Source: Clostridium sp. M62/1 (GTDB taxonomy: Bacteria; Bacillota; Clostridia; Lachnospirales; Lachnospiraceae). From it: DNA of 64,000 nucleotides. The stretch is taken from assembly GCF_020736365.1 (NCBI RefSeq), contig NZ_CP085988.1:2176001-2240000 (forward strand), written 5' to 3'. Below the pieces are notes generated by a model. That model saw nothing but the letters and a program-made list of their open reading frames with translations, did no database searches and was not told the DNA's origin. Below are positions 26,716 through 36,002 of this stretch, in pieces; position 1 is the first letter of the stretch; each line of letters begins with the position of its first letter. Made by a program: the position numbers and the translations under genes.

Positions 26716-28173
26716 ATGGAGTTATTTAACAAAATCCTTTTGGGTACAAACGACATACTGACAGGCTATGTCCTGTTGGTGGCACTGGTAGGCGGCGGAA
26801 TCTGGTTTACCATCCAGACCGGCTTTGTTCAGTTCCGTGAGTTTGGAAACGGCTGGCGCAGAGTGTTCGGAGGCCTTTTCAAGAAGAAGGATAAAAGCGC
26901 AGGGGGAAACAACGGTATTTCTTCCTTCCAGGCTCTGACCACAGCGATTGCAGCTCAGGTAGGTACAGGAAATCTGGCCGGAGCAGCTACAGCGATTGCA
27001 GCCGGAGGTCCCGGCGCTATCTTCTGGATGTGGGTTTCTGCAGTTCTCGGTATGGCCACAATTTTCTGCGAGGCCACTCTTGCACAGGTATACAGAACTA
27101 CAGGCCCTGACGGAAAGCCTACAGGCGGTCCGGTATACTACATCAAAGCAGCCTTTACAGGAACCTTTGGTAAAGTACTTGCCGGAATCTTTGCGGTTCT
27201 GATTACCCTGGCACTCGGACTGTTCGGAAATGCTGTTCAGGCGAATTCCATTACAGACGCTTTCCACACCGCATTTTTCTCAGGCGTAGGCAGCTTCACC
27301 TTATTTGGACAGCAGATCCCCTATGACAAGATTATTGTGGGAATTCTTCTTGCAATTGTTGCATGGATGATCTTCGGCGGCGGTATTTCACGTATCGCAC
27401 AGATCACTGAGAAGCTGGTTCCGATTATGGCATGCTTCTACTTAGCAGGCGGACTGATCATCGTTCTCATGAACTTCCAGAATATTCCTTACATGTTTGC
27501 TTCCATTATTGAAGGCGCATTTAACCCGCGTGCAGTATGCGGCGGCGCTTTCGGTGTAGCCATGAAAGAGGCAGTGAAGAAGGGTGTTGCCAGAGGCCTT
27601 TTCTCCAACGAGGCCGGTATGGGTTCCACACCTAACGCACATGCACAGGCGAATGTTGCACATCCGTGTCAGCAGGGCCAGGTGGCAATCGTTTCCGTAT
27701 TTATCGATACAATCCTTGTATTAAACATGACTGCATTCGTTATTATCGGAACAAAGATGCTGGAGCCAGGCTCCCCGGCATATGTGGACGGGAAGCTGTT
27801 GGATGGCATCGCACTGACACAGACTGCATTTAATTCTGCATTCGGTTCCTTCGGTTCCATCTTTATTGCTATCTGCATGCTGTTTTTCGCATTTTCCACA
27901 ATCCTTGGATGGTATTTCTTCGGTGAAACGAATGTGAAGTACCTCTTTGGCGAGAAGGCGGTAAAGCCATACATTGCTTTTGTATGCCTGTTCATCGTTC
28001 TGGGATCCCTGATGAAGGTTTCAACTATCTGGAACATGTCCGACTGCTTCAACTCCCTGATGGTAGTGCCGAACGTGATCGGTCTGTTCGCTCTGACAGG
28101 AGTGGTTAAGAAGACTTACAAGGACTATAGAACCAACTTCCTGCCAAACCATCCTGAGGATGAGAGCAGGTAG
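26716..28173 (+). CDS. Sodium:alanine/glycine symporter (AGCS family)
   Basis: Imports alanine and/or glycine with sodium. The 485-aa protein has about eleven helices. The family signature GMGSTPNAHAQANVAHPCQQG lies near residues 300-320, and GGISRIAQITEKLVPIMA is present. Its codons look more uniform than those of its neighbours, as in well-expressed genes. It is a single-gene unit with its own promoter. Confidence 0.96.
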   Translation: MELFNKILLGTNDILTGYVLLVALVGGGIWFTIQTGFVQFREFGNGWRRVFGGLFKKKDKSAGGNNGISSFQALTTAIAAQVGTGNLAGAATAIAAGGPGAIFWMWVSAVLGMATIFCEATLAQVYRTTGPDGKPTGGPVYYIKAAFTGTFGKVLAGIFAVLITLALGLFGNAVQANSITDAFHTAFFSGVGSFTLFGQQIPYDKIIVGILLAIVAWMIFGGGISRIAQITEKLVPIMACFYLAGGLIIVLMNFQNIPYMFASIIEGAFNPRAVCGGAFGVAMKEAVKKGVARGLFSNEAGMGSTPNAHAQANVAHPCQQGQVAIVSVFIDTILVLNMTAFVIIGTKMLEPGSPAYVDGKLLDGIALTQTAFNSAFGSFGSIFIAICMLFFAFSTILGWYFFGETNVKYLFGEKAVKPYIAFVCLFIVLGSLMKVSTIWNMSDCFNSLMVVPNVIGLFALTGVVKKTYKDYRTNFLPNHPEDESR

Positions 28174-28250
28174 GCGGGATTCTGCTCAGGAAAGCTGAAA
28201 AAAGTTCAGGCAGAAGTTCTGTACATAGAGAATGAAAAGCTCAGACAGAC

Positions 28251-28283
28251 AGAGGCCGGGCGAAAGATTTTCGTCCGGCCTCT
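28251..28283 (+). terminator. Hairpin after the alanine symporter
   Basis: AGAGGCCGG...CCGGCCTCT with an inner CGAAA/TTTCG stem. There is no T-run, so it may act as a 3' stability element more than a terminator. Confidence 0.5.
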
Positions 28284-28331
28284 GCTGCTGTCACAGGAAG
28301 CGCAGAAAGAACAGAGAATATGGCGTACGCA

Positions 28332-28361
28332 CCTGCATACTATATAGTATGCAGGATTTTT
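28332..28361 (+). terminator. Perfect palindromic hairpin with T-run
   Basis: A 24-bp perfect palindrome (28332-28355, half-site CCTGCATACTAT) is followed by ATTTTT. It lies only 20 bases before the ATG of the 45-aa gene. Confidence 0.72.
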
Positions 28362-28380
28362 CTGCATCAGGAGGACTTTC

Positions 28381-28518
28381 ATGAAGCGCTTGTGCGGATT
28401 AATTTTATTTTCCATGGGAGCCGGAATGACGCTGATTCTGATCTTTCCCAAGAGCTTTTTCTGGGTATGTGTGACAGTAGTATGTCTGGTTATTGGCTAT
28501 AATCTGTTCTGCGGTTAA
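28381..28518 (+). CDS. 45-aa hydrophobic membrane peptide
   Basis: Starts MKRLCGLILFSMG and ends VIGYNLFCG. Two hydrophobic stretches (residues about 4-21 and 26-43) are separated by PKSFFW, fitting a helical hairpin in the membrane. AGGAGG lies seven to eight bases upstream (28370-28375), strong evidence for translation. A palindromic terminator precedes it and a 21-bp bidirectional terminator follows, so it looks like an independent unit or a target of read-through control. No family recognised. Confidence 0.72.
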   Translation: MKRLCGLILFSMGAGMTLILIFPKSFFWVCVTVVCLVIGYNLFCG

Positions 28519-28642
28519 ATAAAATGAGAGGGGGGAGAACCCTTTCGGAACGGCGGGCCTGCAGGCTGCAGGGAAAGGGCAGGAGTCTGACAGACAGGAG
28601 ACACTCTGTTCCGGGACAGCTGCATGGAGAGGCGCCGCAAAA

Positions 28643-28689
28643 TATAAAAGAGGAGATAAAATCCGAGTGATTTTATCTCCTCTTTTATA
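28643..28689. terminator. Bidirectional terminator, 21-bp perfect stem
   Basis: 28643-28663 pairs completely with 28669-28689 around a CGAGT loop. Both ends are A/T-rich, so it can stop transcription of the 45-aa gene (+) and of rpmB (-). Confidence 0.92.
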
Positions 28690-28707
28690 CGCTGAGCCGC
28701 ACAGGAA

Positions 28708-28893
28708 TTATGCTCTCTCAACTAAACCGGATCTTAAGCAAGAAGTACATACATACATCTTCTGAGCTCCGCCGTTTACTTTAACTTTAACAGACTTAAC
28801 ATTTGCTTTCCACATTTTGTTAGATCTTCTATGGGAATGACTTACTGCATTACCAAAGTGAGCAGCTCTTTCACAGATTGCACATTTAGCCAT
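28708..28893 (-). CDS. rpmB: 50S ribosomal protein L28
   Basis: A 61-aa protein, MAKCAICERAAHFGNAVSHS onward, with the two CxxC pairs (CAIC and CTSC) of the zinc-binding L28 form. Longer upstream reading is not supported: GGAGGTG sits directly before the ATG at 28893. It is divergent from yloU-fakA, the usual Firmicute arrangement. Confidence 0.97.
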   Translation of the reverse strand: MAKCAICERAAHFGNAVSHSHRRSNKMWKANVKSVKVKVNGGAQKMYVCTSCLRSGLVERA

Positions 28894-28948
28894 GGTTGCA
28901 CCTCCTCTACCGTTCATCGGATTTTGCGTAAAAATCCACAACAACTGT

Positions 28949-28977
28949 ATAATAGCAGAAAGACACCAAATTTGCAA
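28949..28977 (-). promoter_or_regulatory. Sigma-A promoter of rpmB
   Basis: Minus strand TTGCAA (28972-28977), a 17-bp spacer and TATTAT (28949-28954). Confidence 0.72.
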
Positions 28978-29087
28978 GTGAAAAATAAAAATTTGTTTCT
29001 TTTTTATTGAAAATAAGTTATAATCACTAATAGCCGGGCAGGGTGCCTGCCGGGGGCGGAACCTCAAAAAAGAATGGAGGCTGGGCT

Positions 29088-29444
29088 ATGAAGGGACATA
29101 TTGACAACAGATTTGGCTCGATTCAGATTGAACCGGAAGTGATCGCGCTGTATGCAGGTACAACGGCTGTAGAGTGCTTTGGTATTGTAGGAATGGCGGC
29201 TGTCAGCGTAAAGGACGGATTTGCAAGGCTTTTAAAAAGAGAGAGCCTGACTAAGGGCATCAATGTGGCAATCCGTGAAAATGTCATCAGCATTGATTTT
29301 CATGTAATTGTATCCTATGGTGTCAGCATTCTGGCTGTAGCGGACAATCTGATGGAGAGTGTGAAATATAAAGTAGAGGATCTGACCGGAATGACGGTAG
29401 AGCAGATCAACGTATACGTCGAGGGCGTGCGGGTGATTGACTGA
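29088..29444 (+). CDS. yloU: Asp23/Gls24 family protein (YloU)
   Basis: A 118-aa protein starting MKGHIDNRFGSIQIEPEVIA, with the Asp23 core block ISIDFHVIVSYGVSILAVADNL. The family is thought to link membrane and envelope homeostasis. GGAGG at seven bases supports the ATG at 29088. A TATAAT at 29019-29024 is a likely -10, although no good -35 accompanies it. It is followed directly by fakA. Confidence 0.93.
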   Translation: MKGHIDNRFGSIQIEPEVIALYAGTTAVECFGIVGMAAVSVKDGFARLLKRESLTKGINVAIRENVISIDFHVIVSYGVSILAVADNLMESVKYKVEDLTGMTVEQINVYVEGVRVID

Positions 29445-29464
29445 TTGTAAGGAGGATAGTGCCT

Positions 29465-31195
29465 GTGGGTATGAATTATATGGATGCCGAGGCCTTGAAA
29501 CAGGCGTTTCTGGCAGGAGCAGAGGCGCTGGAGGCCAGGAAAGAATGGATCAATGAGCTGAATGTGTTTCCCGTGCCGGACGGTGATACAGGAACGAATA
29601 TGGCAATGACGATTCTGTCGGCTGCCAGAGAGGTGGCAGCGATTGAGAACCCTGACATGGAGCTCCTGGCGAAGGCTATTTCATCCGGTTCCCTTCGGGG
29701 GGCCAGAGGAAATTCAGGGGTGATTCTGTCGCAGCTTTTGAGAGGATTTACCAGGGAAATCTCGGCCTGTGAGACCATTGACACAGAATGTCTTGCCAGA
29801 GCGTTCAGAAGGGGGACAGAAACGGCCTACAAGGCGGTTATGAAACCCAAGGAGGGAACGATTCTGACGGTGGCCAGAGGGATGGCCGACAGGGCGCAGG
29901 AGCTTGCGCCGCAGATTGACGATATCCTTGAGTTTGCCGGACGCGTCATCGAGCACGGAGATTACGTGCTGAGCCAGACGCCGGAGATGCTCCCGGTGCT
30001 GAAACAGGCGGGAGTAGTGGATTCCGGCGGCCAGGGGCTGATGCAGCTTGCCAAGGGATGTGTGGATGGCCTGAGGGGGAGCGTTCCTCTAAAGGACTCT
30101 TTCGGGGATGGTTCAGGAGAGAAGAGCAGTGTTTACGGGGCCTCAGAGGCCTCTTACAGGGAGAGAAAGCCGGGAGCTTCGGGAACTTCAGAAGCGCCTG
30201 TGCAGGAGGAATCCACCATCAAATTTGGCTACTGTACGGAGTTTATCATCAATCTGGAAGGTGAATTTGGAGAGGCACAGGAGAAAGATTTTAAACAGTA
30301 TCTGGAATCCATCGGAGACTCTTTGGTGGTGGTGGCCGACGAGGAGCTGGTGAAGGTGCATGTGCACACGAACGATCCGGGACTGGCTGTCCAGAAGGGC
30401 CTCTCCTTTGGCTCCCTCTCGCGGATTAAGATTGACAATATGCGGGAAGAGCATGAGGAACGGCTGATCCGGGACGCAGAGCGCCTTACGAAGGAGCAGA
30501 AGGAGAGAGAAGAAAAGGAGAAGACTGAGCCCCGCCGGCCGGCGGGATTCGTCGCCGTCTGCGCCGGAGAAGGGCTGACTGAAATCTTCAGAGGCATCGG
30601 GGCTGATTGGGTGATTGAGGGAGGTCAGACCATGAATCCCAGCACGGAAGATATTCAGAAAGCTGTGGAACAGGTCAATGCGGAAAATGTCTACATTCTC
30701 CCCAACAACAAAAATATTATTCTGGCAGCGGAGCAGGCCGCAGGTCTTGTCTCTGACCGGAAGGCAGTGGTGGTTCCGTCGAAGACGGTTCCCCAGGGAA
30801 TCACGGCTTTAATTAATTTTGCCCCGGATCTCCCTGTAAAGGAGAACCTGGAAATAATGGGACAGGAGATGGGCCGGGTCAGGACGGGACAGATTACCTA
30901 TGCGGTGAGAAACACCTCCATCGACGGAAAAGAGATCGGCGAGGGGGATATTATAGGGCTTGGCGACAGCGGGCTTCTCGCCTCGGGCGCAAGTGTAACG
31001 CAGACGGCTCTTGACACGCTGGAGGCTATGGTGGACGGAGAATCTGAGCTTATCACCATCTACTACGGCGAGAGCGTAAAACAGGAGGATGCGGACACCC
31101 TGCTGGCATCTGCAAAGGAGCGGTTCGGGAACTGCGAGATAGAGCTTCATTACGGCGGTCAGCCCGTCTACTATTATATAATTTCTGTGGAATAG
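29465..31195 (+). CDS. fakA: Fatty acid kinase catalytic subunit (DAK2/YloV)
   Basis: Phosphorylates fatty acids presented by FakB carriers, which feeds exogenous fatty acids into phospholipid synthesis. The N-terminal DAK2-like kinase has NVFPVPDGDTGTNMAMT with the metal-binding aspartates (near residue 40) and SLRGARGNSGVILSQ. A linker of about 60 variable residues (near 200-255) precedes the YloV C-terminal domain. GGAGG at 29451-29455 is nine bases from GTG 29465; GTG 29459 and ATG 29471 are alternatives. About 576 aa. Confidence 0.92.
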   Translation: MGMNYMDAEALKQAFLAGAEALEARKEWINELNVFPVPDGDTGTNMAMTILSAAREVAAIENPDMELLAKAISSGSLRGARGNSGVILSQLLRGFTREISACETIDTECLARAFRRGTETAYKAVMKPKEGTILTVARGMADRAQELAPQIDDILEFAGRVIEHGDYVLSQTPEMLPVLKQAGVVDSGGQGLMQLAKGCVDGLRGSVPLKDSFGDGSGEKSSVYGASEASYRERKPGASGTSEAPVQEESTIKFGYCTEFIINLEGEFGEAQEKDFKQYLESIGDSLVVVADEELVKVHVHTNDPGLAVQKGLSFGSLSRIKIDNMREEHEERLIRDAERLTKEQKEREEKEKTEPRRPAGFVAVCAGEGLTEIFRGIGADWVIEGGQTMNPSTEDIQKAVEQVNAENVYILPNNKNIILAAEQAAGLVSDRKAVVVPSKTVPQGITALINFAPDLPVKENLEIMGQEMGRVRTGQITYAVRNTSIDGKEIGEGDIIGLGDSGLLASGASVTQTALDTLEAMVDGESELITIYYGESVKQEDADTLLASAKERFGNCEIELHYGGQPVYYYIISVE

Positions 31196-31353
31196 AGAAA
31201 GCCGGAAACGGCAGAGAGAAAGGATTTCCAGCCTGATATATGCTGCACAGCAAAAGGCAGCAGAAAGCAAGGGAGGCCCCAGTGTCTGAAAACAGATGCC
31301 GGGGCCTGTTCTGCCGGAAGGAAACGTGTGCTGGAAAGGTGAGGGGACAGGAT

Positions 31354-33408
31354 ATGGACAGACAGCCGTTGACGGCAATTAAGGGAGTCGGGGAAAAGAC
31401 AGCCAGACTCTTTTCAAAGCTGAATGTAACCAATGTGGAGGAACTGCTGCACTATTATCCCAGGGCGTATGACGCCTTCAGAGAGCCGCAGCCTGTTAAA
31501 AGCCTTGTGCCGGAAACCACAGCTGCGGTGGAGGGGGTCCTCACAAAAACAGCAGACGTGGTCAGATTCAGCCATCTGCAGGTGACTATGGTGCATTTGA
31601 GGGATGAGACGGGAACCGTACAGCTCAACTGGTATAATATGCCCTTTCTGCGCTCCACCCTGAAGGCAGGGGAGCGGTTCGTGTTCAGGGGAAAGGTGGC
31701 AAAGAAGAGAGGAAAGCTGGTGATGGAGCAGCCGGAGATATACCGGCCGGCTCAGTACAGCGCCCTTGTGCATTCCATGCAGCCGGTGTACGGCCAGACA
31801 AAGGGGCTTGGAAATAAGACCATCGCAAAGGCAGTGGCCCAGGCCCTCTCTGAGAGAGAGCTGGAGAGGGATTACATGCCTGAACGGCTCAGGGAAAAGT
31901 ACGAGCTTGCAGAGTACAACTTTGCTCTGGAACATATCCACTTCCCGAAAGATGAGGCGGAGCTTTTGTTTTCCAGAAAACGCCTGGTATTTGACGAATT
32001 TTTCATGTTCCTTCTCTCTGTCAGACTTCTGAAGGAGAAGAAGGCTGACACCAAGAGCCTGTATGTGATGGAGCCCAGGCCTGAGGTGCAGAGGCTGAAG
32101 GACAGCCTTCCCTACAGTCTCACAAAGGCTCAGGAGAAGGTTTTAAAAGAGGTGTACGCGGATCTGTCAGGGGGCCAGGTGATGAACCGGCTGGTGCAGG
32201 GAGATGTGGGCTCCGGAAAGACGATTATCGCGATCCTGGCTCTTTTGCAGGCGGCATACAACGGGTATCAGGGAGCGCTGATGGTGCCGACGGAGGTGCT
32301 GGCAAGGCAGCATCTGGAATCCATGGAGGAACTGTTTGCCGCCCACGGCATAGAGAAGAAAGCGATCCTTCTGACCGGTTCCATGACGGCAAAGGAAAAG
32401 CGCATGGCCTACCAGAAAATCGAGAGCCACGAGGCGGACATTATTGTGGGAACTCATGCGCTGATCCAGGAGAAGGTCATCTATGACAAGCTGGCTCTCG
32501 TCATTACAGATGAGCAGCACCGCTTCGGTGTCGCCCAGAGGGAAATGCTGGGGAACAAGGGAACGGAACCCCACGTCCTGGTCATGAGCGCAACTCCCAT
32601 TCCGAGGACGTTAGCCATCATCATCTACGGCGATCTGGATATTTCCATTATCGATGAGCTTCCGGCCAACAGAAAACCCATCAAAAACTGCGTGGTGGGC
32701 ACGGACTACAGGAAGAACGCCTACCGGTTTATCGAGCGGGAGGCGGCGGCAGGCCGCCAGGCCTATGTCATCTGTCCCATGGTGGAACCCAGTGAGATGA
32801 TAGAGGCGGAAAATGTGGTGGACTACACAAAAAAGCTCAGAGAAAACCTGCCGGAGTCTGTGAGGGTCGAGTACCTGCACGGAAAAATGAAGCCCAAGGA
32901 GAAAAATCTGCTGATGGAGCAGTTTGCCGAAGGTGAGATCCAGGTGCTGGTGTCCACAACAGTCATCGAGGTTGGAATCAACGTGCCCAACGCCACTGTT
33001 ATGATGATTGAGAATGCAGAGCGGTTCGGCCTGGCCCAGCTTCACCAGCTCAGGGGCCGTGTGGGAAGGGGAAAAGAGCAGTCCTACTGCATTATGGTAA
33101 ACGCTTCCTCAGACGAGGGCATTCAGAAGCGGCTGGAGATCTTAAACAAGTCAAACGACGGATTTTTCATTGCCTCCGAGGATCTCAAGCTGAGAGGGCC
33201 TGGAGACATCTTCGGAATCCGCCAGAGCGGAGAGCTGGAATTTAAGCTGGGAGACATTTTCACAGACGCGGATCTGTTAAAAACCGTGTCGGAGGAGGTC
33301 AGGGAGATTCTTGACGCGGATCCGGATCTGTCCGGAGAGGAGAACAGAGAGCTTGGAAAGCGCCTGGGAGAATACCTGGAGGAGAGCTACAGCCGGCTGA
33401 ACCTGTAG
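31354..33408 (+). CDS. recG: ATP-dependent DNA helicase RecG
   Basis: Remodels stalled replication forks and Holliday junctions. It has an N-terminal wedge/OB domain (residues about 1-200), then helicase motifs: GDVGSGKT (motif I), DEQHRFG (motif II), MSATPIPRTLA (motif III), HGKMKPKEK and QLRGRVGRG (motif VI). In-frame sequence before 31354 does not resemble RecG. The ATG at 31354 gives 684 aa, the normal length. Confidence 0.96.
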   Translation: MDRQPLTAIKGVGEKTARLFSKLNVTNVEELLHYYPRAYDAFREPQPVKSLVPETTAAVEGVLTKTADVVRFSHLQVTMVHLRDETGTVQLNWYNMPFLRSTLKAGERFVFRGKVAKKRGKLVMEQPEIYRPAQYSALVHSMQPVYGQTKGLGNKTIAKAVAQALSERELERDYMPERLREKYELAEYNFALEHIHFPKDEAELLFSRKRLVFDEFFMFLLSVRLLKEKKADTKSLYVMEPRPEVQRLKDSLPYSLTKAQEKVLKEVYADLSGGQVMNRLVQGDVGSGKTIIAILALLQAAYNGYQGALMVPTEVLARQHLESMEELFAAHGIEKKAILLTGSMTAKEKRMAYQKIESHEADIIVGTHALIQEKVIYDKLALVITDEQHRFGVAQREMLGNKGTEPHVLVMSATPIPRTLAIIIYGDLDISIIDELPANRKPIKNCVVGTDYRKNAYRFIEREAAAGRQAYVICPMVEPSEMIEAENVVDYTKKLRENLPESVRVEYLHGKMKPKEKNLLMEQFAEGEIQVLVSTTVIEVGINVPNATVMMIENAERFGLAQLHQLRGRVGRGKEQSYCIMVNASSDEGIQKRLEILNKSNDGFFIASEDLKLRGPGDIFGIRQSGELEFKLGDIFTDADLLKTVSEEVREILDADPDLSGEENRELGKRLGEYLEESYSRLNL

Positions 33409-33451
33409 CCGGAAAAAGGTGACAAACGAAAGCGGAGGGAAAGTAAATTTG

Positions 33452-34399
33452 ATGGAAAAGATGGAAAAGAAGGAAGAGAGAGAAGCTGGAAAACCAGTAA
33501 AAATCGGCCTGGTGTGCTGCTCCAACGGCCTTTCGGAGAGCTTTAAGCCTGCTTTTCAGGAGCTTCTCTCTGTCCTAAAGGGCGCAGGGGCAGAGCCGGT
33601 CTGCGGAAAGTTCCTGTTTGCCGGCCGGAAGGGAGGCGCCGCGGGCACAGCCAGGGAGAGAGCCGGGGAGCTGACGGACCTGTACTGCGACCCGTCCATC
33701 AGAGCTGTCTTCGACCTGTCCGGCGGAGACTATGCAAATGAGATCCTGCCCTGGATCGACTACGGGGCAATTAAGAGAGCTAAAGAGGATAAGCTCCTGT
33801 TTGGATACAGCGATCTGACCTGTGTACTCAACGCTGTCTATACCAAAACGGGACGCAGGTGCGGCCTCTACCAGTTAAGAAACGTTCTACGGCCGGAGGG
33901 AAGAGGACAGCTGGAGGCCCTTGTGTCTTCCCTGCGGCCGGAAAATGCAGGGAGTACCCGGGAAAGCTTTCAGGAAACGATCCTGACCCGGAAGCCCCGC
34001 TCCCTGTGGGAGCTGTCCTGCCGCTTTGTGCAGGGAAGCGCCCTGGAGGGGACTGCTGTGGGGGGAAATATCCGATGCTTTCTGAAACTTTCAGGCACCC
34101 CCTATTTTCCAGATCTGGAAGGGAAGATTCTGATCCTGGAGGCCAACAGCGGGAGGGCAGACCGGATCACGGCCTGTGTGGCACAGCTCTCTCAGATGGG
34201 AGCCTTTGAAAAAATCAGGGGAATCCTTTTAGGAACCTTTTCAGAACTGGAGCGGGAGGAAGGCCCCCAGGCCGCAGAGAGGCTGGTTCTTCCCTTTGCG
34301 GGGCAGCTGCCTGTGGCAGTCACCAGAGAGATCGGCCACGGGGCAGACGCCAGGTGTGCCCTGATAGGGGGACTGATTAGAACGGCTGAGAATGGCTGA
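33452..34399 (+). CDS. LD-carboxypeptidase-like protein (peptidase S66)
   Basis: Probably trims the terminal D-Ala from tetrapeptide stems of recycled peptidoglycan. The nucleophile serine is in FGYSDLT (near residue 120). The second part of the triad region is ILEANSGRADRI, and the histidine is in REIGHGADARCALIGG near the C-terminus. The last motif usually has a proline where Cys-Ala occur here. ATG at 33452 follows GGAGGGA. A few charged residues (EKMEKKEE) precede the fold. It ends near a shared terminator with prs. Confidence 0.85.
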   Translation: MEKMEKKEEREAGKPVKIGLVCCSNGLSESFKPAFQELLSVLKGAGAEPVCGKFLFAGRKGGAAGTARERAGELTDLYCDPSIRAVFDLSGGDYANEILPWIDYGAIKRAKEDKLLFGYSDLTCVLNAVYTKTGRRCGLYQLRNVLRPEGRGQLEALVSSLRPENAGSTRESFQETILTRKPRSLWELSCRFVQGSALEGTAVGGNIRCFLKLSGTPYFPDLEGKILILEANSGRADRITACVAQLSQMGAFEKIRGILLGTFSELEREEGPQAAERLVLPFAGQLPVAVTREIGHGADARCALIGGLIRTAENG

Positions 34400-34454
34400 G
34401 AGCGGAAAAGACAGTAAGACTCAGATATAAAATCTGCAAAAGAGCACAAAAATA

Positions 34455-34488
34455 CGGACAGGGGGATGATTCGTCATCCCCCTGTCCG
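34455..34488. terminator. Terminator shared by the S66 gene and prs
   Basis: A 15-bp perfect stem, CGGACAGGGGGATGA with its complement, closes on a TTCG loop. On the minus strand it is followed by TATTTTTG, so it is a proper terminator for prs. Confidence 0.88.
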
Positions 34489-34520
34489 GTATAAAGCAAT
34501 GCCTGATAAATGGCGTTTCC

Positions 34521-35708
34521 CTATCTGTTTGCCTCGTTGTATCTTCTGATCAGGTTCTGAATCTTCTCTGTAGAAGTCAGGGCATTCTCAAGGGAAGCAT
34601 TGTGATTTAAGGAATTGATAATAGCTGCGATAAACTTGCTCATATCAGCCTCTACATACCACTCCCTCTTTAAGAGCTCCGGTGTTCTGTAGTTTAAGTT
34701 GGTTGTGATAACGCAGTCAATGTATTCCTTGTTGTAGAAATCGTCAAACTTCTCAAGGCCGTTGGTGAAAAGACCGAAGGTGCAGCAGATGAGCACGCGG
34801 GCTGCCTTTCTGTCCTTTAAAGCCTTGGCTGTGTCGAGCATGCTCTCGCCGGAGGAGATCATATCGTCAATGATCAGAACCGTCTTTCCCTCCACGGAGG
34901 AGCCGAGGAATTCGTGGGCCACAATCGGGTTTCTTCCGTTTACGATCTTGGAGTAGTCGCGGCGCTTATAGAACATACCCATATCAACTCCCAGGTTGTT
35001 TGCCAGGTAAACTGCACGGTTCATGGCGCCCTCATCAGGGCTGATGACCATCAGGTGCTCCTTGTCAATCTTAAGAGTCTTGTCGTGTTTGAAGATTGCC
35101 TTCACAAACTGGTAGGTGGGCATGAAATTGTCGAAGCCGTTGAGCGGGATGGCGTTCTGCACTCTCGGATCGTGGGCATCGAAGGTGATAAAATTCTCAA
35201 CGCCCATGTTTACAAGCTCCTCCAGCATCATAGCACAGTCTAAGGACTCCCGGGAGGTTCTCTTGTGCTGTCTGCCCTCATATAAAAATGGCATAACCAC
35301 GTTGACGCGGTGGGCAGTGGAAGCAGTGGCGCCGATGATTCGCTTCAGATCCTGGAAGTGATCATCCGGGGACATATGGTTGGTAAAGCCGCTGATATTG
35401 TAAGTCAGGCTGTAGTTGGTCACATCCACCATGGCATAGATGTCTGTTCCGCGCACAGATTCATGGACAGCGCCCTTTGCCTCTCCGCTTCCGAAGCGGG
35501 GACAGGAGCAGCTTAACAGATAGGAATCTGCATCATAGCCGCGAAACTGCAGATTTTCCTGCCTTTTTTTCAGCTCCTCGGCATCATTGCGGCGGAAATT
35601 GATAATGTGGTCATTGACCTTTGCAGCCAGATCACGGCAGCTCTCCAGAGCAGCGATTTTTAAAGGTGCTACCGGAAGCCGGTCCTTAAATACATAGTCA
35701 TTCGACAT
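34521..35708 (-). CDS. prs: Ribose-phosphate pyrophosphokinase, long clostridial form
   Basis: Makes PRPP from ribose 5-phosphate and ATP for nucleotide, His and Trp synthesis. The 395-aa protein is longer than the roughly 315-aa standard enzyme. It retains the metal/ribose region FDAHDPRVQNAI, the ISPDEGAMNRA segment, the KRRDYS flexible loop and the PRPP loop VLIIDDMISSGESM. GGAGGAA lies inside the first codons of a longer reading, so ATG at 35708 (MSNDYVF) is the start. Confidence 0.93.
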   Translation of the reverse strand: MSNDYVFKDRLPVAPLKIAALESCRDLAAKVNDHIINFRRNDAEELKKRQENLQFRGYDADSYLLSCSCPRFGSGEAKGAVHESVRGTDIYAMVDVTNYSLTYNISGFTNHMSPDDHFQDLKRIIGATASTAHRVNVVMPFLYEGRQHKRTSRESLDCAMMLEELVNMGVENFITFDAHDPRVQNAIPLNGFDNFMPTYQFVKAIFKHDKTLKIDKEHLMVISPDEGAMNRAVYLANNLGVDMGMFYKRRDYSKIVNGRNPIVAHEFLGSSVEGKTVLIIDDMISSGESMLDTAKALKDRKAARVLICCTFGLFTNGLEKFDDFYNKEYIDCVITTNLNYRTPELLKREWYVEADMSKFIAAIINSLNHNASLENALTSTEKIQNLIRRYNEANR

Positions 35709-35763
35709 AAAAAATTCCTCCATTTATCAGACAGGTTGTCCTGTCAGCAATCTTTGCACCATG

Positions 35764-35793
35764 TTTATACCATTTTTAGACACAAATCGTCAA
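35764..35793 (-). promoter_or_regulatory. Promoter of prs
   Basis: Minus strand TTGACG (35788-35793), an 18-bp spacer and TGG-TATAAA (-10 at 35764-35769). A GACAGG/CCTGTC hairpin lies in the leader just before the ribosome-binding site. Confidence 0.7.
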
Positions 35794-35856
35794 TAGGAAA
35801 CGAAGAATTTCCCTGAAAAAGACAAGGAAAAGGCTGCCCGGCGCCCAAGCCGGTTC

Positions 35857-35885
35857 TTTACAAACCCAGACAATATTGATATGAT
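35857..35885 (+). promoter_or_regulatory. Promoter of the DUF512 gene
   Basis: TTTACA (35857-35862), a 17-bp spacer and TATGAT (35880-35885), 117 bases before the ATG. Confidence 0.6.
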
Positions 35886-36002
35886 AAAGAAAGTGATGCG
35901 GCAGCAGGACTTTACGGATGCAGGTTTGCACGGAAAACCTGCCGCTTTCTGAAAATCCTGAAGAATGAATTTTATAAAAATCAGAAGGGCAGATACAGAG
36001 GA

